Part shown: positions 1 to 4,094 of the stretch, in pieces
How the letters are laid out: each line of letters begins with the position of its first letter
Position numbering within the stretch: the first letter of the stretch is position 1
From: Verrucomicrobiota bacterium
GTDB lineage: Bacteria > Verrucomicrobiota > Verrucomicrobiia > Limisphaerales > CAZBKV01
Direction: 5' to 3'
NCBI GenBank assembly: GCA_021160185.1
Contig: JAGHDA010000003.1
Coordinates: forward strand, 1-5,552
Length of the DNA stretch: 5,552 nucleotides
Program-made: the position numbers and the translations under genes
Notes under the pieces: model-generated
The model's database searches: none
What the model was told of the DNA's origin: nothing
What the model saw: only the letters and a program-made list of their open reading frames with translations

Positions 1-431
1 CCCCAACTGCTTGCCGCGATCCAGCCCTCTTCCCGGAGAAAAAGCAGATCGGCGACGACGCGCGGGTCCGAGTCGGTCGGGAGCAGGGTCCGCCAGCGTT
101 CCCGGCCTGAGAGAGTCTCCAGGCGGCACACGTATCCGGCCAGCGTGCCGACAAAGAGGCTTTGGTCGTCCTCGCTCAACGCGGGCGCGGCGGCGACCCC
201 GCCGGGAACTTGCGCGCGCCAGAGCAGCCCGGCGTCGGCGCGGCAGGCGTAAACGCCCCCGGCCATGTCGGCCAGGTACGCCGCTCCCGAGCGATCAAAG
301 ACAACCGGCGCTTGGATGGACGCCTTCGTTTCCAACAAGCGGCGCAAAGGTCCGAGACTCGCTTCGCCCGGGAAGAGAGCGGTTCGGCCCCGATCGCCGC
401 CTCCGTGTCGCCAGACGCGCTCGTCGCTCAT
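1..431 (-). CDS. PQQ-like beta-propeller repeat protein, N-terminal part (runs off left edge)
   Basis: The frame from the ATG at 431-429 stays open for 143 codons to the window edge, so only the N-terminus is present. Residues 7-17 (W-R-H-G-G-G-D-R-G-R-T) resemble the lead-in seen before many PQQ_2-type propellers. Two blade-like units follow: roughly residues 39-75 (APVVFDRSG, then GGVYACRADAG, then LLWR) and 81-118 (AAPALSEDD, then LFVGTLAGYVCRLE, then RERWRTLL). Each shows the hydrophobic-strand, G-x-(V/Y), tryptophan pattern of that repeat. There is no signal peptide, which is odd for a family that is often exported. The start overlaps the DUF362 stop as ATGA, and an AAGGAG site lies 8 bases upstream, so coupled translation is likely. 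Propeller assignment is by repeat pattern; ligand, and whether it binds PQQ at all, cannot be told. WD40-like or other propellers are the alternative. Confidence 0.72.
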   Translation of the reverse strand, partial: MSDERVWRHGGGDRGRTALFPGEASLGPLRRLLETKASIQAPVVFDRSGAAYLADMAGGVYACRADAGLLWRAQVPGGVAAAPALSEDDQSLFVGTLAGYVCRLETLSGRERWRTLLPTDSDPRVVADLLFLREEGWIAASSW

Positions 432-1684
432 GGTCGGCTCTCCTTGTGAGGATTGATCCGCCGGTAGGTGGGGCGGAATTCAAAGCGGGCCTCCTCCAGT
501 CCGATCCCGAGGATTTCCAGCCGCCGCAAGCGGTTTTCCCCGAGCCCTCGTCGCCGGGCCAAGGCGAGATAATTGAGGCCGTTGACGAACGGAAGCGTGC
601 GATCCGGCGCCTCAGGATCGTAGCCCATCACGGCGGCGGCGACGGCGTCGGCGCAGACCGGATTGCGTCCGGCGATCAGGAGCCCCGGCCGGGTTGCGGT
701 CGTCATCGCGCCGTTCCACCAACCCTCGGCAGTTTGAATCGTGCTGATCGCGTCGATCACGGTCAGCCGGATCGGGAAGGCGGCGTTCAGGTCCACGATG
801 AACCGGGGCACGTTGATCCCGTGATCATAGCGAACCGACCGGTTGGTGAAGGAAGCCACGGAGGTGAACGGCTTGCGGGTGCAATTGTGCATCGTAGCGT
901 TGCGGTAGCCCACGGCCGCCTCGTCGGGCCCGTCTTTGAGGTCGTCCCCGTAAAGGCTGCTTGGCGGCAAGCCGAAGAGATTCTTCATCCCGGCGGTCAT
1001 CCCGGCCGAGACATGGTCTTTGAGCTTGGCCAGAGAGACCAGCACGTCCGTGTCCGCATAGGCCCGGTTCACCTCCCAACAAGTCGCCAGATCGCCGCCG
1101 TCAGGCACTTTGACCAGGGCGTAGTCGCGGTAGGGGCCGCGGTTGCGCGTGTTGAGAAACCGGACGCGGCCCTTGGCGACCCGGCGGAACTCCTCCAGCT
1201 TGAACCCGTAGCCCGCAAAAGCCTCCGACCCGAGCGGACGGAAAGGCAATTGATCGCAGAAGAGCACCTCCCGCGCGCCGTACTCCGCCAGGAGGCTCGC
1301 CAGCGCCATCGCCACCGTCGGATGGACGGTCACAGTAAGCCACAGCGGAATTCCGGCGAGGTCTTCCCGCGAGGTGTTGACCAGATTGGTTTTCACCGTC
1401 ACATGCCGTCCGCGCACCAGGCGCGACACGTCGCCGAGCAGGTCAAGGCAATGTTTGAGCCGCTCGCGCACCTCCGGGTAGGCGTAGCGCTTGCAGAAAG
1501 CGATCGCCGTGGGCGCGCGCGGCGGATCGCCCGAGCGCTCCGGCGCGGGGAGGGAAGGCGCGGCCGCTAGGGGCGCAAGGGGAGACGCGGCGGCAAAGGA
1601 GACAGTTCGTTCGAGAAACGCCCGGCGGCTCCACATCTTGCCGGGAAGGGCAGGGGCCGTTTGCGGTGTCTTGCTCCGGTTCAT
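428..1684 (-). CDS. DUF362 domain-containing protein with twin-arginine (Tat) leader
   Basis: This is a 418-residue protein. Residues 19-24 (S-R-R-A-F-L) form a twin-arginine motif followed by an Ala/Pro-rich hydrophobic stretch (about 28-47), so Tat export of a folded protein is likely. There is no lipobox cysteine. The rest matches the DUF362 family: VKTNLV at 97-102, HP at 121-122, a conserved core at 217-239 (SLAKLKDH, then SAGMTAGMKNLFGL), and the C-terminal signature at 334-357 (GLLIAGRNPVCADAV, then MGYDP). The family's reaction is not established. Some members carry ferredoxin-type iron-sulfur clusters, but the six cysteines here (64, 80, 143, 202, 268, 344) form no CxxC pattern, so no such cluster is expected. 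The ATG at 1684 has a moderate GAGAGG about 7 bases upstream. Met17 (1636) is a possible alternative start that would put the RR motif nearer the N-terminus, but it lacks a good ribosome site. The gene overlaps the propeller gene downstream by 4 bases and is divergent from the gene at 2096. Confidence 0.88.
   Translation of the reverse strand: MNRSKTPQTAPALPGKMWSRRAFLERTVSFAAASPLAPLAAAPSLPAPERSGDPPRAPTAIAFCKRYAYPEVRERLKHCLDLLGDVSRLVRGRHVTVKTNLVNTSREDLAGIPLWLTVTVHPTVAMALASLLAEYGAREVLFCDQLPFRPLGSEAFAGYGFKLEEFRRVAKGRVRFLNTRNRGPYRDYALVKVPDGGDLATCWEVNRAYADTDVLVSLAKLKDHVSAGMTAGMKNLFGLPPSSLYGDDLKDGPDEAAVGYRNATMHNCTRKPFTSVASFTNRSVRYDHGINVPRFIVDLNAAFPIRLTVIDAISTIQTAEGWWNGAMTTATRPGLLIAGRNPVCADAVAAAVMGYDPEAPDRTLPFVNGLNYLALARRRGLGENRLRRLEILGIGLEEARFEFRPTYRRINPHKESRP
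440..445 (-). promoter_or_regulatory. Shine-Dalgarno site of the propeller gene
   Basis: The minus strand reads AAGGAG here, 8 bases before the ATG at 431-429. It lies inside the last codons of the DUF362 gene. It fixes the start of the propeller gene and shows that this gene has its own ribosome site in addition to the ATGA overlap. Confidence 0.75.
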
Positions 1685-1778
1685 TGCGCGGCCTCTCTTG
1701 AAGGCTTCACAAAAGGGTAGATCGGGGGAGCGGCCTTGTCCAGCAGGAGGGAGAGCGTTCCGGGAGCCTTGCTGTTTT

Positions 1779-1812
1779 CATCCAATGGATGCCGGTCCCG
1801 CGTCCGGCATCC
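1779..1812. repeat. Inverted-repeat cluster with competing arms
   Basis: GGATGCCGG (1787-1795) and CCGGCATCC (1804-1812) form a perfect 9-base inverted repeat around an 8-base centre. Its left arm also belongs to a second palindrome, CATCCA-A-TGGATG (1779-1791), so GGATG can pair with a CATCC on either side, but not both. Outer arms TTCCGGGAG (1759-1767) and CTCCGGAA (1812-1819) can pair with one bulge. No T-run follows on either strand, so it is not an intrinsic terminator. It could be an operator or a leader structure for the DUF362 gene. Confidence 0.55.
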
Positions 1813-1986
1813 TCCGGAAAGCGGGGGGAAGCCGCAAGTTGGGCGCATTGCCCCAAGGAGAGGCGGGCGCAGGACCGCCCTGGTTGAGGAATATTCCCCA
1901 GATCGGAAAAGAGAGCCTTCTGTGGTTTGATGCGCCTGATTTGCAACCTGCTTGTTTTCAACGAGATATGGATTTCGTTTCAACTT

Positions 1987-2065
1987 GGCATCTCGGATGC
2001 TCCCTTCCGTTGGCAGGCTGGCGGCGATGGAGCCGCCGGGTTTGAGAGACCAGAGCGGAAACCCG
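1987..2065 (+). promoter_or_regulatory. Potentially structured 5' leader of the secreted-protein gene
   Basis: Three perfect short hairpins follow one another before the gene at 2096. Hairpin A is GCATC (1988-1992) with GATGC (1996-2000). Hairpin B is GGCGGC (2020-2025) with GCCGCC (2032-2037) around a GATGGA loop. Hairpin C is CGGGTTT (2037-2043) with AAACCCG (2059-2065) around a 15-base loop; B and C share one base at 2037. A purine-rich unpaired stretch with the ribosome site follows. It does not match the riboswitch consensus sequences I know. It may be a cis-regulatory leader or only GC-rich chance pairing; the transcription start is unknown. Confidence 0.4.
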
Positions 2066-2082
2066 AAAGAATAAAAGAGTAA

Positions 2083-2088
2083 AGGAGG
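2083..2088 (+). promoter_or_regulatory. Strong Shine-Dalgarno site (AGGAGG)
   Basis: AGGAGG is a full match to the anti-Shine-Dalgarno sequence and sits 7 bases before the ATG at 2096 in an A/G-rich stretch. It fixes the start of the gene and suggests efficient translation when exposed. Confidence 0.88.
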
Positions 2089-2095
2089 GAAAGCC

Positions 2096-2722
2096 ATGAC
2101 GAAGTGGGAACGTTGGATGATCGGTTTGATTACGGCGACAGGCTTGGCGGTCAGCGCAGCCGCCGCGCAGGGCCTCGGCAAAGCCGGCAAGGGCGAACAT
2201 GGAAAACCGCCCGCAGCGAGCCCTGCGGATCAAGGAAACGGAGGGGACCAGGCCCAGCCGCCTGATGACGCTACGCCTCCGGGTGACGCTGCGCCTCCGG
2301 GTGACGCCGCCACGCCTGATGACGCCGCCACGCCCGATGACGCCGCCACGCCCGAGAATCCTGGTCATGGCCGGGGATACGGTCATGGCGGCGCAGGGAA
2401 ACCGCTGCCTCCGATGATCGGACTGCCGGCTGAGATTCGAGAGATCATGCACCAGGCCATGCAGGAGCGTCGGGAGTTCATGCAAAAGCAGCGGGAGCTT
2501 TGGAAGGAATGGCGGAACGCCACCGATGAGGAGCGCGAACAGCTTCGCAACCAGTTGCGTGAGCAGCGCGAGGCGTTCTTGCAGCAGATGAAGGAGATTC
2601 GCGAGCAACTGCACAATCGCATCCAGGAGCTCCGCCAGGAGTTCAAGAACAAGCGCGATAAGCTGCTTGAGGAGATTCGCGAGCGCGCCAAGGAGCACGC
2701 CCGCGAGGGTAGGGGCCGATAA
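2096..2722 (+). CDS. Secreted protein with acidic Pro/Asp/Ala repeat and C-terminal coiled coil, function unknown
   Basis: This is a 208-residue protein. Residues 1-24 look like a Sec signal peptide: a positive start (K3, R6), a hydrophobic core at 8-20 and an AAA-Q cleavage site after A24. Next comes a low-complexity linker; residues 56-88 are a Pro/Asp/Ala repeat with units such as PPGDAA and PDDAAT. A Gly/His patch follows (91-98, H-G-R-G-Y-G-H-G). Residues about 112-205 are nearly all helix, rich in Glu, Arg and Gln. N-A-T-D-E-E (141-146) looks like a helix cap between two helices. From about 150 onward Leu/Ile/Met/Phe at 154, 161, 165, 168, 172, 179 and 183 follow 3-4 spacing, as in a coiled coil. 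The gene stands alone: divergent from DUF362, convergent with hpt, with its own ribosome site and terminator. The helical part slightly recalls periplasmic Spy/CpxP/heavy-metal-sensor proteins, but I see no LTxxQ motif, so I assign no family. Reality as a gene is well supported; function is not. Confidence 0.85.
   Translation: MTKWERWMIGLITATGLAVSAAAAQGLGKAGKGEHGKPPAASPADQGNGGDQAQPPDDATPPGDAAPPGDAATPDDAATPDDAATPENPGHGRGYGHGGAGKPLPPMIGLPAEIREIMHQAMQERREFMQKQRELWKEWRNATDEEREQLRNQLREQREAFLQQMKEIREQLHNRIQELRQEFKNKRDKLLEEIRERAKEHAREGRGR
2261..2359 (+). repeat. In-frame tandem repeat encoding the Pro/Asp/Ala linker
   Basis: About five degenerate units of 15, 18, 21, 18 and 18 bases follow one another in frame. 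Each starts with a proline codon, contains a GAC Asp codon and ends in an Ala or Thr codon. The last two full units are almost identical (they differ at one base, CCT versus CCC). Unit lengths are all multiples of three, so changes in copy number would keep the frame. Confidence 0.8.
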
Positions 2723-2753
2723 GACGACTCTGTAGGGGCGTCATAGGACTCAC

Positions 2754-2787
2754 GCCGCTCCGGCAAGTGTCGGAGCGGCTCTTTTTT
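2754..2787 (+). terminator. Intrinsic (rho-independent) terminator
   Basis: GCCGCTCCG (2754-2762) pairs perfectly with CGGAGCGGC (2771-2779). A further G-T and C-G pair can narrow the loop to AAGT. TC and then six T residues (2782-2787) follow directly. It lies 31 bases after the stop of the secreted-protein gene. On the minus strand no T-run follows the stem, so it would not end the hpt transcript in the same way. Confidence 0.93.
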
Positions 2788-3033
2788 GGTTAGCGAGTTG
2801 GTGAGAACGTCGCATGAGTTTCTGCACGCCGCGAGTCGAGCTGCGTCTCAAAAGCCTGCGCGGCGTCGCCGCGGCCGTGAACCGTCCGCTCCGCCTTGGA
2901 GGCGGCCTCCAACCTTGTAGCCGCCGACGTGAGGGGCGGCGGGCGGGAGCGGGCAGGCGGCCGTTTTATTTTTCCCCGACTTTGAATCCGCCCGTTGCCT
3001 CGGCAGCTGCGGAAGAGGGCCGCCTTGTGAGTT
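2788..3033. other. Convergent intergenic spacer rich in GC palindromes, no gene supported
   Basis: This 246-base stretch lies between the terminator of the plus-strand gene and the stop of hpt. It is very GC-rich apart from a T-rich patch (about 2963-2978). Reading frames through it are Arg/Gly-rich and have no ribosome site, so I call no gene. I could not find an intrinsic terminator for hpt here. The palindromes at 2859-2940 are described separately. Confidence 0.6.
2859..2940. repeat. Cluster of GC-rich inverted repeats
   Basis: Three perfect inverted repeats lie within about 80 bases. The first is CGCGGCG-T-CGCCGCG (2859-2873). The second is TTGGAGG (2896-2902) with CCTCCAA (2906-2912), which competes with CCGCC (2891-2895) pairing to GGCGG (2901-2905). 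The third is GCCGCC (2920-2925) with GGCGGC (2935-2940). The layout resembles a dispersed intergenic repeat element, but only one copy is present in this window. Confidence 0.5.
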
Positions 3034-3726
3034 TCAGGACGGGGACGCGTTGGGGCGGACCCGGCGTCGGGAGGGAGAACGGACGCGGGCCTGAGGCTGC
3101 TTGGCGGCGGGCGCGCCGGTCTGGGAACGCTCCGGCCGGAGCACGCCCACGAAAGGAAGGTTGCGATACCGCTCGGCGTAGTCCAGGCCGTAGCCCACCA
3201 CGAATTTGTTCGGGATCACGAAGCCGACGTAGTCGGCGGAGACGGAGGCTTTTCGGGAGGTTTCCTTGGCGAGGAGCACGCAGGCGCGGACGGATTGTGG
3301 CTTGGCCTGGACAAGCCGAGCGCGAACTCGGGCGAGAGTCTGACCTGAATCGAGAATGTCGTCGATGATGAGCAGGTCGCGTCCGCGGGCTTCCAGCCGG
3401 AGTTCCTTGGTGAAAATCAACTTGCCGGGACGAACGCGGTCTCGGTAGCTGCTGACCCCGACAAAGTCGAGTTGGACCGGGATCGTGAGCCGCCGGAGCA
3501 GGTCGGCGAGAAAGAGGATCGTGCCGGTGAGGATTGGGACAAGGAGGAGCTCGCTTCGGGCGAAGTCCCGGTTGATGGCCTTGGCCAGTTGGTCTACCCG
3601 TTGCTGAAGGCGCTCGGGCGGAATGAGGACTTCTTCGAGGAGATGGGCCCATTCGGGCGGCGGCGGGCCGCCGGAGGCGATCCGCGGAGGGCTCGAGGCG
3701 GGCGGTTCAGATGTGCCGGGAGTCAT
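3034..3726 (-). CDS. hpt: Hypoxanthine phosphoribosyltransferase
   Basis: Transfers the phosphoribosyl group of PRPP onto hypoxanthine or guanine to make IMP or GMP (cytoplasmic purine salvage). Counting from the upstream ATG at 3732, the type I PRTase PRPP loop is at 120-133 (LLIIDDILDSGQTL), with D-D in place of the more usual E-D. The PPi-loop region is about 64-71 (LVPILTGT), the flexible-loop Ser-Tyr is at 95-96, the base-contacting Lys is likely K156 (LLAKE), and the family C-terminal signature is at 174-198 (PNKFVVGYGLDY, then RNLPFVGVL). The core is complete. Unusual additions are a Pro/Ser-rich N-terminus (about 1-27) and a basic, probably disordered tail (about 199-232). Start choice: GGAAGA (3733-3738) abuts the ATG at 3732, but is 6 bases before the ATG at 3726, so 3726 (Met3) is preferred. 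The frame overlaps the dUTPase end by 20 bases (26 with the longer start), suggesting coupled expression. Confidence 0.93.
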   Translation of the reverse strand: MTPGTSEPPASSPPRIASGGPPPPEWAHLLEEVLIPPERLQQRVDQLAKAINRDFARSELLLVPILTGTILFLADLLRRLTIPVQLDFVGVSSYRDRVRPGKLIFTKELRLEARGRDLLIIDDILDSGQTLARVRARLVQAKPQSVRACVLLAKETSRKASVSADYVGFVIPNKFVVGYGLDYAERYRNLPFVGVLRPERSQTGAPAAKQPQARVRSPSRRRVRPNASPS

Positions 3727-4087
3727 TTTCATTCTTCCGGATGTAGCCGGTTTCCTGTCGCTGGAAGTTGACGCGGTTTTTCTTCAGGTAGGCCTCAAAC
3801 ACATCCTCGGCGCTCATGCCCATGACCTGCGCGGCGGAAATGAGGAAGTGGAACAGGTCCACGATTTCGACTTTGGCGTTCTGGGCGTCGAAGGTCTGGT
3901 ACTTGGCCCACCATTTCCAGGGAACGCTGTCGGTGAGTTCGGCGATTTCCTGGCTCATGGCCCGGCAGTAGTTCAGGAGCCATTGCGCGCGGTCCTCTTC
4001 GTTCATCTCGTCGGTGCGGACGCCGATGCGCTCGTTGAGCGCCTTTTGCATCCGCCACATCTCGCGAAGCATGTCCTTTTCGTTCAT
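3707..4087 (-). CDS. All-alpha dimeric-type dUTPase (dUTPase_2 / MazG-like fold)
   Basis: Hydrolyses dUTP to dUMP and pyrophosphate, keeping uracil out of DNA and feeding dTMP synthesis. The 126-residue protein shows the metal-binding helices of the all-alpha NTP pyrophosphatases: E47-x-x-E50 in QEIAEL, and E74-x-x-D77 in VEIVDLFHF. Between them is P-W-K-W-W (56-60), like the fKWW segment of dUTPase_2 proteins. The C-terminal KKNRVNFQRQETGY (102-115) matches the N-x-x-R-Q-x-x-G-Y type motif that closes over the nucleotide. These features favour dUTPase over general MazG proteins, although dCTPase or another dNTP pyrophosphatase activity is possible. The length is at the short end for the family. 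The ATG follows the stop of the upstream gene by only 7 bases and has no clear ribosome site, so coupled translation is likely. It overlaps hpt at its 3' end. Confidence 0.82.
   Translation of the reverse strand: MNEKDMLREMWRMQKALNERIGVRTDEMNEEDRAQWLLNYCRAMSQEIAELTDSVPWKWWAKYQTFDAQNAKVEIVDLFHFLISAAQVMGMSAEDVFEAYLKKNRVNFQRQETGYIRKNENDSRHI
3733..3738 (-). promoter_or_regulatory. Shine-Dalgarno-like site deciding the hpt start
   Basis: The minus strand reads GGAAGA here. It touches the first possible ATG (3732-3730), leaving no spacer, but lies 6 bases before the second (3726-3724). The second ATG is therefore the likelier start. The site lies within the final codons of the dUTPase gene. Confidence 0.55.
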
Positions 4088-4094
4088 GGATCAG

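Larger units (their letters stand above)
1685..2095. other. Divergent intergenic spacer (411 bases), no gene supported
   Basis: This spacer separates the minus-strand DUF362 gene from the plus-strand secreted-protein gene and must hold promoters for both. It contains an inverted-repeat cluster (1759-1819), a GGCGG/CCGCC pair (1862-1866 with 1875-1879), a perfect 10-base palindrome GGAATATTCC (1888-1897), and a run of hairpins near the plus-strand gene (1987-2065). I could not place a convincing sigma70 promoter. The best plus-strand guess is TTGCAA at 1941-1946 with a poor GATATG at 1965-1970. Open frames through here lack ribosome sites and protein-like composition. Confidence 0.6.

Noticed and set aside
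11..1570. Very long open frame on the plus strand opposite the DUF362 and propeller genes
   Set aside because: Its translation is Arg/Gly/Pro-rich without domain character, it has no ribosome site, and the opposite strand encodes a recognisable family. It is a high-GC antisense shadow.
1888..1897. GGAATATTCC as a promoter -10 or specific operator
   Set aside because: No matching -35 element sits at proper spacing on either strand, and a single 10-base palindrome is weak evidence by itself.
2018..2065. Fluoride or cyclic di-GMP-I riboswitch
   Set aside because: The GGCGGCGATGG start and GCCGCCGGGTTT look tempting. However, the downstream fluoride-type CTGATG core and the c-di-GMP-I GGGCAAA and GACGCAAAGCC elements are missing.
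1681..2190. Minus-strand open frames across the divergent spacer
   Set aside because: They run through the ribosome site and signal peptide of the plus-strand gene, show no family features and have no ribosome site of their own.
2261..2359. CRISPR-like array
   Set aside because: Units are 15-21 bases, contiguous without unique spacers, and in frame within a coding region.
1958..2698. Leu-rich minus-strand frame opposite the coiled-coil gene
   Set aside because: The leucine-rich appearance comes from reading the Glu/Gln/Lys codons of the coiled coil backwards. The plus-strand gene has a full Shine-Dalgarno site, signal peptide and terminator.
2814..3368. Plus-strand open frame after the terminator
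   Set aside because: It lacks a ribosome site, is Arg/Gly-rich, and its second half is antisense to hpt.
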